A stretch of 7,800 nt of DNA from Acidobacteriaceae bacterium (GTDB taxonomy: Bacteria; Acidobacteriota; Terriglobia; Terriglobales; SbA1). The notes under the pieces were generated by a model. The model searched no databases, had not been told where the DNA came from, and worked only from the letters and a program-made list of their open reading frames with translations. The stretch spans positions 1-7,800 of the forward strand of contig PMHI01000482.1 of assembly GCA_003156615.1 (NCBI GenBank), written 5' to 3'. The position numbers and the translations under genes are program-made. Below, one piece after another: positions 1-5,765 of this stretch (its first letter is position 1; each line of letters begins with the position of its first letter).

Positions 1-469
1 AGATCAGCAGAGAATCCGGTGCGTTCGAGGTGCCTTGATAGCTGTGGCCGCCTCCTTTTACTACAAGCCGCAGTTTGTTCTCGCGGGCAAAGTTCACGGC
101 CGCAGCGATGTGGTCAGCATTTCTTGCAGCCACGGCATAAACACTGGGTTGAGTGGTCCAGGCATCGATCCATCCCAGGGTTTGAGTGACACCGGGGTTG
201 TCGCCGATGTAGTAGGGGTTCTTCAGGTCGGCGAAGAGAGTTTTGCAGTCCGCGACCGTCGCCGAAGAGAAGCATGGGGCGAGCGGAAAACTGATCCGCA
301 TCAGGTTGCCATCAACCGCGTCGTTAAGGCGCTTCCATGCTGCTTTAGATGGCCAACCTGGATCCGCGGGACGCACCCTGCGCGTCGCCGGATTGGCAAG
401 CAGCTCGCGCGCGTCAAGCGGCACAAGCGCGGCAGCGGCAGATCCTCGTAAGAACGCTCTTCGGTTCAT
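1..469 (-). CDS. Tat-exported FAD-binding oxidoreductase, N-terminal part (runs off left edge)
   Basis: I translated this by hand; 156 codons are open with no stop before the window edge. The N terminus MNRRAFLRGSAAAALV is a twin-arginine signal (R3-R4 followed by AFLR, then an Ala-rich stretch), so export in folded form with bound flavin is expected. After about 110 residues comes VVKGGGHSYQGTSNAPDSLL, the hallmark of the PCMH-type FAD-binding fold (FAD_binding_4, berberine-bridge-enzyme/glucooligosaccharide-oxidase-like). H142 in GGGHSY is at the position that often carries 8-alpha-histidyl FAD in this family; covalent attachment here is inference. The substrate-binding half and any BBE C-terminal segment lie outside the window, so the substrate is unknown. 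The ATG at 467-469 was chosen because it places the twin-arginine motif at the extreme N terminus; the possible ribosome site (GGAAGGG) is rather far upstream, about 12 nt. It lies downstream of the TetR gene on the same strand, but the 235-bp gap argues against a tight operon. Confidence 0.88.
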   Translation of the reverse strand, partial: MNRRAFLRGSAAAALVPLDARELLANPATRRVRPADPGWPSKAAWKRLNDAVDGNLMRISFPLAPCFSSATVADCKTLFADLKNPYYIGDNPGVTQTLGWIDAWTTQPSVYAVAARNADHIAAAVNFARENKLRLVVKGGGHSYQGTSNAPDSLLI

Positions 470-585
470 GCAGCTAAGTGTCCCTTCCAGACCTCTATTC
501 CAGGCGATACAGGCGCCGGCGTCATCAAATCTGTCCCTTATCTCTGAGCTGATGCCGCGAGTCGTTGAAATCATACATCCTGACC

Positions 586-600
586 GGATCGCAGCGATCC
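586..600. promoter_or_regulatory. Perfect 15-bp dyad, candidate operator
   Basis: GGATCGC-A-GCGATCC is a perfect 7-1-7 inverted repeat. It lies 117 bp upstream of the oxidoreductase start codon, in the gap after the TetR gene. With a one-base centre it cannot form a terminator hairpin, so a dimeric-repressor site is the natural reading. It does not resemble the palindrome next to the TetR gene, so I do not assign it to that regulator. The rest of the 470-704 gap shows no gene and no convincing promoter. Confidence 0.35.
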
Positions 601-704
601 AAACGCACTTTGATTCGGCGACCGGAGCACTCTTCTCTTTTCACTGCAAAACAGTCAAGGGCTCATTCCTTTCCAGATACAGCCTATCGGGACTTATCGT
701 CGGT

Positions 705-1322
705 TCATGGCTTCTTCCGTCGCCGAACGTCTGTCGCTCGCGTCGAATGCCGGTTCCGAACGGACTGAGCGCGACTGCGGAAGTCGCTCAAGAAGGCTTC
801 CACGCCTCGCTCCAGGCCACCTTTGGGCCCGGATGCCCCGAACGCACCAGCGTGCGCAAGAGTGGCGTAGCCATGCAAGAAGGACCAGACAGCTACAGCG
901 GCGGCGGTGTCATCCGGCTGTCCGGAGACGCCGCTTGCGGCCTCCAGCAGGAGGTTCCAGACGGCCTTGCTAGCCTTTGACCCATAGGTCTTGGAAAGTC
1001 CGTTCTGCACAACGAAGGTGTAGAGCGAGAACCGTTCGCGCGCAAAACGCAGATAGGCGTCTGCCGTTCTTCGGAACCTGGTGTCCGGGTCCGCGGTTGC
1101 GGACGCAGCTCGCAACTCGCCCAGCACGACATTCCATATCTCCTCGGCGACCGCGACTTCCAGCGCTTCCTTGTGCGGGAAGTAGCGATACAGACTGGGC
1201 GCCTTGACGCCAAGCGCCGACGCAACGGCTCGCAGCGAGAGTCCATCGGCACCATCATGTTCCACCATCTGAACCGCCGTTTTCAGGATGTCGGCTGACG
1301 AAAGGAGTTTGGGGTAGGCCAT
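705..1322 (-). CDS. TetR-family transcriptional repressor with WHG-type C-terminal domain
   Basis: The protein has about 205 residues, usual for the family. From MAYPKLL the N-terminal third holds the TetR DNA-binding domain: a first helix (ADILKTAVQMVEHDG), then the helix-turn-helix LSLRAVASALGVKAPSLYRYF, nearly textbook, followed by HKEALEVAVAEE. The C-terminal ligand-binding part contains AVWSFLHGYATLAHAGAFG and a final GLERGVEAFLSDF, matching the WHG (TetR_C_33-like) class. The ligand cannot be told from sequence. The start is uncertain: ATG 1322 gives the family-like MAYP opening, ATG 1331 adds three residues, and a GTG at 1346 adds eight; none has a good Shine-Dalgarno. The gene is transcribed away from a control region at 1340-1413 that appears to be its own operator. 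The expected divergent target gene is absent beyond a 14-codon stub. Confidence 0.9.
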   Translation of the reverse strand: MAYPKLLSSADILKTAVQMVEHDGADGLSLRAVASALGVKAPSLYRYFPHKEALEVAVAEEIWNVVLGELRAASATADPDTRFRRTADAYLRFARERFSLYTFVVQNGLSKTYGSKASKAVWNLLLEAASGVSGQPDDTAAAVAVWSFLHGYATLAHAGAFGASGPKGGLERGVEAFLSDFRSRAQSVRNRHSTRATDVRRRKKP

Positions 1323-1397
1323 TGCTAACATGATAAGTCTTGACACTTCAGAAATGAAGGCTTACGCTGTAAGTTATGAAGTGGATCATTGCTAACA
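1320..1397. repeat. 11-bp direct repeat flanking the TetR control region
   Basis: CATTGCTAACA occurs at 1320-1330 and exactly again at 1387-1397, 67 bp apart. The left copy overlaps the candidate TetR starts at 1322 and 1331. On the minus strand the right copy also contains an ATG, opening a 13-codon frame that stops before the TetR start. It may be a small duplication or a pair of protein-binding half-sites. Confidence 0.5.
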
Positions 1398-1413
1398 ACA
1401 AGATCTAAAGGAG
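1340..1413 (+). promoter_or_regulatory. Divergent promoter with TetR-type operator and Shine-Dalgarno
   Basis: Plus strand: a perfect -35 hexamer TTGACA at 1340-1345. With 17-bp spacing the -10 position falls at 1363-1368 (TACGCT, a poor match) inside the perfect inverted repeat CTTAC-GCT-GTAAG (1361-1373). A wider inverted repeat, CACTTCA (1344-1350) with TGAAGTG (1377-1383), encloses it. AAAGGAG at 1407-1413 stands 4 nt before an ATG at 1418. A palindrome over the -10 of a promoter divergent from a TetR gene is the usual autoregulated arrangement. Binding by this regulator is inferred. Confidence 0.5.
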
Positions 1414-1417
1414 CCAA

Positions 1418-1462
1418 ATGTCACTGTGGCTGATACTAACACGTACCTCCGAGTCATTTTGA
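1418..1462 (+). pseudogene. 14-codon stub of the divergent gene expected to be TetR-controlled
   Basis: ATG at 1418 follows the ribosome site AAAGGAG and reads MSLWLILTRTSESF before TGA at 1460-1462. The hydrophobic opening could be the start of a membrane protein or signal peptide. No frame carries a recognisable continuation: the frame from a GTG at 1426 runs only 34 codons to TAA at 1528-1530, and the sequence then enters repeat-like DNA. I read it as the surviving head of a gene whose body was deleted or replaced, but a short leader peptide cannot be excluded. Confidence 0.35.
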
Positions 1463-1522
1463 TTGATTTACGCAGCACAGCAATCCAGGTTCAATCCGGA
1501 GATTTTCGGAGCAGTGGATTAG

Positions 1523-1558
1523 TACCGTAAAACGCCCTTCTCGTCACTTGGCCGAATT
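1523..1558 (+). repeat. Diverged copy of the intergenic palindromic repeat
   Basis: The stretch beginning TACCGTAAAACG and ending ACTTGGCCGAAT follows the same order as 5596-5629 (TACCGAAAACG, then TTTCGGTAACTTGGCCAAT), with substitutions and small indels. It is a weaker match than the copies at 1649, 2161, 5586 and 5641. Nothing else is recognisable between 1463 and 1648. Confidence 0.4.
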
Positions 1559-1648
1559 GTCGGCATTCCGGACAAATGGCTTTCGCCAAACCACGGGGCG
1601 TTCCCCGGCACCGGAATCAATGCCATTTCACCCCGGGACCGACCAATA

Positions 1649-1683
1649 CAGGGGAACTTACCGAAAACAAGACTTTCCAGGCA
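1649..1683 (+). repeat. Intergenic repeat, copy A
   Basis: GGGGAACTTACCGAAAAC at 1651-1668 is followed by AAGACTTTCCAGGCA. Over the first 34 positions I count 30 identities with copy B at 2161. It sits just beyond the stop codon of the small minus-strand gene at 1698-2069. Confidence 0.75.
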
Positions 1684-1697
1684 TTTAGTGCCTTGGA

Positions 1698-2069
1698 TCA
1701 GCTCCAGACGTCCCCGCCTGATCTTTCCCATTCGGTCACCCATACAAACTCGTCATCCGTGACCGGGTCGCTTCGGAACCTAGCCGGAAGCCAAGAACCA
1801 AACCTGGCGCACGAAAGCGGAACATGACCGACCCCGAAACCATCCGGATCGTCAATGCTCCCAAGAGACAAGGCACGCATCTCGAGTAATTGAGGCCTAA
1901 TTGCGAACTTCTCTTTATAGATCCTCACGTGAACCACATCGCCGCTCTTCGCAAGAACCTTCGCAACCGAGAACCGATCTTCTGACTTGATCGAACACAC
2001 GTCACCAGGGGCAAGGTTCTGAACACTTCGGGCGTAGTACCATGACGTCGCCCGCTGAAGAAGACCCAT
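1698..2069 (-). CDS. Small conserved-looking protein of unknown function (123 aa)
   Basis: From ATG 2069 the frame encodes 123 residues ending at TGA 1698-1700. The interior looks like a genuine soluble domain: LAPGDVCSIKSEDRF, then VAKVLAKSGDVVHVRIYKEK (alternating beta-type strands), ALSLGSIDDPDGFGVGHVPL, and a Trp-rich tail (VTEWERSGGDVWS). I cannot attach a family name. It has no signal peptide or membrane segment. The start is uncertain, because the frame stays open upstream to 2363 through the repeat at 2161-2199, where it merely reads the repeat as KSLVFGNFP; I exclude that part. ATG 2069 is the ATG nearest the domain and has a TATAAT six bases upstream, with no Shine-Dalgarno. Residues 1-18 are less domain-like and may be a neo-N-terminus. 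Same-direction repeat copies bracket the gene (1649-1683 and 2161-2199). A decaying gene is possible. Confidence 0.55.
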   Translation of the reverse strand: MGLLQRATSWYYARSVQNLAPGDVCSIKSEDRFSVAKVLAKSGDVVHVRIYKEKFAIRPQLLEMRALSLGSIDDPDGFGVGHVPLSCARFGSWLPARFRSDPVTDDEFVWVTEWERSGGDVWS

Positions 2070-2075
2070 TTGTAA

Positions 2076-2081
2076 ATTATA
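2076..2081 (-). promoter_or_regulatory. Candidate -10 box (TATAAT) directly before the small gene
   Basis: On the minus strand the order is TATAAT, TTACAA, ATG. This would put the transcription start at or within a base or two of the start codon, giving a leaderless message. No good -35 is visible at 17 bp. Confidence 0.35.
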
Positions 2082-2085
2082 AAGT

Positions 2086-2122
2086 GGCCACTCTCTCGTA
2101 TATTGAGTGTGAATACGTGGCC
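2086..2122. repeat. Inverted repeat upstream of the small gene
   Basis: GGCCAC at 2086-2091 pairs with GTGGCC at 2117-2122; an inner CACTC/GAGTG pair competes with it. It lies upstream of the small gene's -10 box. Read on the minus strand, a run of six T precedes rather than follows it, so it is not an intrinsic terminator in that direction. Weak by itself. Confidence 0.2.
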
Positions 2123-2160
2123 TAGAAAAAACAACCAACCTGCTCCTGCTCACCCTCGGG

Positions 2161-2199
2161 CTGGGGAAGTTACCGAAAACCAGACTTTTCAGGCCACTG
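2161..2199 (+). repeat. Intergenic repeat, copy B
   Basis: CTGGGGAAGTTACCGAAAAC followed by CAGACTTTTCAGGCCACTG. It matches 5641-5679 at 33 of 39 positions without gaps, counted by hand. It lies between the small gene at 1698-2069 and the VWFA-related gene; between 2200 and 2310 I see no other gene or signal. Confidence 0.8.
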
Positions 2200-2310
2200 A
2201 TGCGGAATGCCACTAACCCCCGATTGTGCCAGCAAATGAGATCGACTCGGTCAGACGGCTTCGCTCGATGCATTTGCCGGACCCATCCACGAAATACGAG
2301 TAAAATCCGG

Positions 2311-2338
2311 TTGACCTTCTTTTGTGTTGCGAGGTCAA
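2311..2338. promoter_or_regulatory. Inverted repeat upstream of the VWFA-related gene
   Basis: TTGACCT (2311-2317) and AGGTCAA (2332-2338) form a perfect 7-bp inverted repeat with a 14-bp spacer, about 50 bp before the start codon at 2390. TTGACC could also serve as a -35, but no good -10 follows. Candidate operator only. Confidence 0.3.
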
Positions 2339-2389
2339 ATTCAAGAACACGGAGAGACCGCATTCTGCGGGCTTAGACGGGGTGCTCGC

Positions 2390-5167
2390 ATGTGGCATTT
2401 TGTCGCAAGAGGGCTTATCCGACGAAAAGGTCTCTTGGTACATGCCATCCTGGCAATCCCTGGATACATCGCAATCTCCATTTCGACATTTGCTCAGGCG
2501 CCCGATCAGGCAGCCACGTCGTCAACCGCCAATCAAACTCCGTACCACCTTAAAGTCACAAGCAACCTGGTCGTGGTACGCGTGGTTGTACGCGATGCCC
2601 AGAATAAGCCCGTTGAAAACCTCAAGAAGGAGGACTTCAAGCTTTTCGACCGGGGCAAGCAGCAATCCATCACGCAGTTCGCGGTGGAAATACCCGCTGA
2701 TACGACCGGACCAGCTCCCGCTTCCACATCTGGAAAGCGGTCCGTCACAATGGTGCCGGACTCAGCCCTGCCTCAACGCTTTTTGGCCCTTTATTTCGAC
2801 GACCTTAATATGTCCGACGCCGCCGTTGTTCAGGCGCGTGACGCAGCCGATCGTTACCTCGCAGCAAACCTCCAGCCAGGCGACCGGGTAGGCCTATTTA
2901 CCTCCGGAAACAGCGTGTCCGACTTTACTAGCGATCCGAAGCAAATTCATGATGCTCTCCTCAAGCTCCGTGTCAGCCCTGTAGCCCTGAGGAATCACGA
3001 TTGCCCGGACATATCGGATTACCAGTCGCAGCAAATTATTGAGTCCGACAACGAAACAGTCGACGCCTGGCAGGTAGCGATCGATCAAGCCCTGAATGAT
3101 CAACAATGTACCGAGGTGCCCAGAGGTCCCGGGGAGCCCCAAAGGTATATTGCGGTGCTGGCGCGAAGAGTCCTGGAGCAATCGCAGCTGCAGGCGCGGG
3201 CCAACCTGCAAGCACTGGAAAAAGTGGTGGACTACGTCGCGCGAATGCCCGGTCAGCGCACCGTCGTTCTCGTTTCCCCTGGCTTTCTATCGCGCAGCGA
3301 ACAAGTTGATTTGGAGGACATCATCGACCATGCACTGCGCGCGCAGGTGGTCATCAGTTCGCTCGATCCCAGGGGTCCGGCGAACCTCACGCGAGAGGGC
3401 GATGTATCCCACAGTTACATGCCGTCGGGGAGTGTCACTGGAGCCCTACGCCGCTTGGATTCCGATCGAGAGTCAACTGCCCGCGACGTACTGAAGGAGG
3501 TTGCTCAAGGCTCCGGCGGAGAGTTCCTTCACAACACCAACGATCTGCAAAGCGGATTCGCGGTGCTGACGGGCGCTCCAGCCTACTACCTGGCCTTCGC
3601 TCCCACGGACATGAAGTTCGACGGCAAATTTCACGACTTGAAAGTGGAGCTGGTAGAGAAACACGTAGGTTTCGGTGTCCAGGCGCGACGGGGCTACTTT
3701 GCGCCCAGGAGTGAGGCTGAAGCCGCAGCGAGCGTCGAACCAGGCGGACCCGTCGATCCAGATGCGCAGGCAAAAGAGCAGATCCGCGAAGCGATTTATT
3801 CCAGGACCGATGTGCAGCAACTGCCCGTCACCGTGGACGTGAAGGTCTTCTCCACGAAAACTGAGGACCGCGAGCTTGTACTCTCGGGCCGCCTCGACAC
3901 AAAGACACTCCACCTCCGCAAGGACGGCCAGCACAACCTGAGCAACGTCACCTTTGTATCTGCAATATTCGATCAGAAGAACAATCTCATTCAGCTGCAA
4001 CGCGGCCAGGCTAAGCTGGAGGCACCAGACGCAGGGTTACAACAGGTTCTGAGCGCTGGCCTGAAGATGGATTCGACCTTCGTGTTGAAGCCAGGCATCT
4101 ACCGAGTGCGTGAGGTGGTGACCGATTCAGAGGATCATCACATAACCGCCCTATCCCGCAACGTGAATGTGTCTGCCGAGTGCTGCGCGACTCGTGAGGT
4201 AGCCGGCATCCAGCCGATTCCCGCGCCCCAGCCCAGTGTGCCCCGCGAACCGGTAGGGCACCATCCCGGCCCTCCCAGCCACGGAGACGTTCAACCGGCT
4301 TCCGCTGACACGCCAACCTATCTTGACTATCCTTTGCGAAAGCTGAGCGCGATGGTTCCCTCACTGTCTGGGTTGAAACCGGATAACAGTCAGGATCAGC
4401 TGCCTTCGATCCTCTCCAAAGTTGGTGAAGCGACCGTGCACTCGTTGGCTATAGCGCCTAATTTGATTTCCCTTGAAGATGTGTACTCCTTCCTGCGATC
4501 CCGGGACGCGGGACCGGCCAATTTTGTTCTGGGAATGGAGGAAATGCCGTCACTGCTGGACGTAGAAGAGCAACTACGACAATCCCGCAGCGTCGAGTTT
4601 AATTACTTGCTGTTGTTTGATCACCACGCCGATGGGGCGACAGGAATCCGGGAATTGCGGACCGACTTTAAGAACCGGCAGGTCGGTTCTTCCGTTGACG
4701 GAGTCGCCCCACGTGGCTTTGGATTCGCCTATCAGTGGTTGCTCTTATCGCCTGAGAATCAATCCGAGTTACGTTTCCGCTATCTTGGCAAGCAGAGAAT
4801 GGACGACCATCAAACGTTTGTCGTGAGTTTTGTACAAATCCCAAATCAAGTCAAATTACCTGGAAAATACAAGTGGGCCGGAAAGGAAATTCCATTCTTC
4901 TTCCAGGGCATTGCGTGGATCGATCAGTCAACCTTTGACGTTGTCCGGCTGCGCACCGATCTTCTGTCGCCGCTCCCAAGCGTCAACCTGCAGCAAATGA
5001 CCACGGAACTGCGTTTCCGCTCAGTGCGTATTCACGGGTTTGGCACTGTTCTCTGGCTTCCTTCAGAAGTGCTCATTGACACAGTACGAAGCGACAGCAT
5101 TTTCGAGGAGCTTCACCAGTATTCCGGTTACAGGTTCTTTCATGCGGAGAGCAAGCTCCTCCCTTGA
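2390..5167 (+). CDS. Secreted VWFA-related Acidobacterial-domain protein with C-terminal beta-rich module
   Basis: This 925-residue protein begins with a Sec signal (RRK at 11-13, a hydrophobic stretch to about 34, cleavage near FAQA 34-37). Residues ~50-438 match the VWFA-related Acidobacterial domain (TIGR03436 type): NLVVVRVVVRDAQNKPVENL opening, MIDAS-like D138-L-N-M-S142 (DxNxS rather than DxSxS), T171 in LFTSGNS, PGQRTVVLVSPGFL, D326 in SSLDPRG, and closing YLAFAPT and VQARRGYFAP. C205 and C240 are the cysteine pair I expect as a disulfide. Residues ~462-595 form a beta-sandwich segment (FDQKNNLI, FVLKPGIYRVREVV), followed by C598-C599 and a Pro-rich linker to ~640. The C-terminal ~280 residues resemble a module recurrent in Acidobacteriota (FRYLGKQ, FFFQGIAWID, LRTDLLSPLPSV, LWLPSEV). 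The role is unknown; adhesion or envelope protein interaction is inferred. ATG 2390 was chosen over an in-frame GTG at 2324 because it places the signal peptide at the N terminus, with GGGG 7 nt upstream. Confidence 0.9.
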   Translation: MWHFVARGLIRRKGLLVHAILAIPGYIAISISTFAQAPDQAATSSTANQTPYHLKVTSNLVVVRVVVRDAQNKPVENLKKEDFKLFDRGKQQSITQFAVEIPADTTGPAPASTSGKRSVTMVPDSALPQRFLALYFDDLNMSDAAVVQARDAADRYLAANLQPGDRVGLFTSGNSVSDFTSDPKQIHDALLKLRVSPVALRNHDCPDISDYQSQQIIESDNETVDAWQVAIDQALNDQQCTEVPRGPGEPQRYIAVLARRVLEQSQLQARANLQALEKVVDYVARMPGQRTVVLVSPGFLSRSEQVDLEDIIDHALRAQVVISSLDPRGPANLTREGDVSHSYMPSGSVTGALRRLDSDRESTARDVLKEVAQGSGGEFLHNTNDLQSGFAVLTGAPAYYLAFAPTDMKFDGKFHDLKVELVEKHVGFGVQARRGYFAPRSEAEAAASVEPGGPVDPDAQAKEQIREAIYSRTDVQQLPVTVDVKVFSTKTEDRELVLSGRLDTKTLHLRKDGQHNLSNVTFVSAIFDQKNNLIQLQRGQAKLEAPDAGLQQVLSAGLKMDSTFVLKPGIYRVREVVTDSEDHHITALSRNVNVSAECCATREVAGIQPIPAPQPSVPREPVGHHPGPPSHGDVQPASADTPTYLDYPLRKLSAMVPSLSGLKPDNSQDQLPSILSKVGEATVHSLAIAPNLISLEDVYSFLRSRDAGPANFVLGMEEMPSLLDVEEQLRQSRSVEFNYLLLFDHHADGATGIRELRTDFKNRQVGSSVDGVAPRGFGFAYQWLLLSPENQSELRFRYLGKQRMDDHQTFVVSFVQIPNQVKLPGKYKWAGKEIPFFFQGIAWIDQSTFDVVRLRTDLLSPLPSVNLQQMTTELRFRSVRIHGFGTVLWLPSEVLIDTVRSDSIFEELHQYSGYRFFHAESKLLP

Positions 5168-5184
5168 CCGCGAGATCATCGCGG
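5168..5184 (+). terminator. Short hairpin directly after the VWFA-related stop codon
   Basis: CCGCGA-GATCA-TCGCGG is a perfect 6-bp stem with a 5-nt loop starting at the base after TGA. No U-tract follows, so it is at best a weak or factor-assisted terminator or an mRNA 3'-end stabiliser. Confidence 0.3.
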
Positions 5185-5198
5185 ACTTAGCGAGAGCT

Positions 5199-5394
5199 TT
5201 ATTTCGGATAGGTCGTTTCCACCTCATGCTTGATGTGTTGAAACAGCGGCAGCGTGGGCGTCGAGACCACCTTTTAAACTCTCCGACCATATCGGACCGT
5301 CGAGCCTGCCCGAAGGGTTGACGAGATAGATGGCTAGCATGTCGTCGGCAGAGCCAGGCATGGCTTCCGAGAGTTGGAGCGAAAAACGCACCCG
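5199..5394 (-). pseudogene. Possible frameshifted 3' remnant of an unidentified gene
   Basis: On the minus strand one frame reads ADDMLAIYLVNPSGRLDGPI and on to WSESLK. Near the AAAA at about 5273-5277 a one-base shift leads to VVSTPTLPLFQHIKHEVETT, ending YPK and TAA at 5199-5201. Both halves have mostly G or C in third positions and read like protein, while upstream a TAG at 5395-5397 closes the frame. I do not recognise the family. It would run convergently to the VWFA-related gene. Chance open frame remains quite possible. Confidence 0.25.
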
Positions 5395-5547
5395 CTAGGC
5401 GATGGCCTGGCGATGGCTTGCGTCCGTATGGAGAAGAGGCTCTGAGGCTGCGAGGAAGCCCCACCATTTGGCTCCGCCTTCTCAACTCAAAGCTGTTGTG
5501 GGAAAAATACCGCGTGGCGCGCCGAACACCTCTCATGCGGCTATGAA
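5395..5547. other. Non-coding stretch with nothing recognised
   Basis: Between the possible gene remnant and the repeat cluster I see no convincing gene, promoter or structured element. A long open frame on the minus strand across 5063-5572 has no protein-like features and overlaps the end of the VWFA-related gene. Confidence 0.4.
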
Positions 5548-5660
5548 ACGGGAATTTCGGTAACTTGCTCATCCGTGGCCCTTCCTGGGGGAACTTACCG
5601 AAAACGGGTTTTTCGGTAACTTGGCCAATCCGACCCTCCGCTGGGGAAGTTATCGATAAC
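5548..5660 (+). repeat. Tandem pair of ~55-bp palindromic repeat units
   Basis: Unit 1 (from 5548) and unit 2 (from 5604) each run ACGGG, TTTCGGTAACTTG, a variable middle, then GGGGAA, C/GTTA, C/TCGA, with a period of 55-56 bp. Each unit is itself an inverted repeat. At the junction, TTACCGAAAA (5595-5604), CGGGT and TTTTCGGTAA (5610-5619) form a perfect 10-bp stem with a 5-nt loop; one C-C mismatch further out it continues with AA/TT. Confidence 0.75.
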
Positions 5661-5679
5661 CCGACTTTCCAGGCACCTG
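5641..5679 (+). repeat. Intergenic repeat, copy C2
   Basis: CTGGGGAAGTTATCGATAAC followed by CCGACTTTCCAGGCACCTG. It is the end of the second tandem unit plus the same CGACTTTCCAGGC half that follows copies A and B. It gives the closest match to copy B (33 of 39). Confidence 0.8.
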
Positions 5680-5737
5680 TCCGAGAAGCCGGTTATTCGT
5701 CCAAGTGGAACCGACTGCATTGGTAAACACTAGCCGA

Positions 5738-5751
5738 CTTTCCGGCGGTGA
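5738..5751 (+). repeat. Isolated right half of the repeat
   Basis: GCCGACTTTCCGGC repeats the CGACTTTCCRGC half-motif seen at 5662 and 5857. The left half in front of it (GGTAAACACTA) is only faintly similar to GTTATCGATAA. Confidence 0.4.
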
Positions 5752-5765
5752 TTTCTCCAGACGGT

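Noticed and set aside
35..980. Overlapping plus-strand open frames at 35-451 and 243-980
   Set aside because: They are antisense to the Tat/FAD oxidoreductase and the TetR gene, both of which have clear motifs; the plus-strand translations show none.
1519..1743. Minus-strand frame of 74 codons
   Set aside because: It overlaps the end of the small gene and mainly reads repeat copy A (ESLVFGKFP); no domain-like content.
1649..2199. Integron attC-type cassette
   Set aside because: The repeats have internal symmetry, but I do not see the paired attC core sites with the expected spacing, and no integrase is in the window.
2311..2339. Standard sigma-70 promoter for the VWFA-related gene
   Set aside because: TTGACC resembles a -35 but no acceptable -10 follows at 16-18 bp, so I list it only as an inverted repeat.
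2070..2363. Upstream extension of the 1698-2069 gene to 221 residues
   Set aside because: The extra 98 codons read through repeat copy B and A+T-rich non-coding DNA, with no protein-like motif.
3473..4000. Long minus-strand frame inside the VWFA-related gene
   Set aside because: Shadow of strongly coding plus-strand sequence; no recognisable domain.
5063..5572. 169-codon minus-strand frame
   Set aside because: It overlaps the end of the VWFA-related gene, is Arg/Ser-rich, and lacks domains. Its start lies in the repeat cluster.
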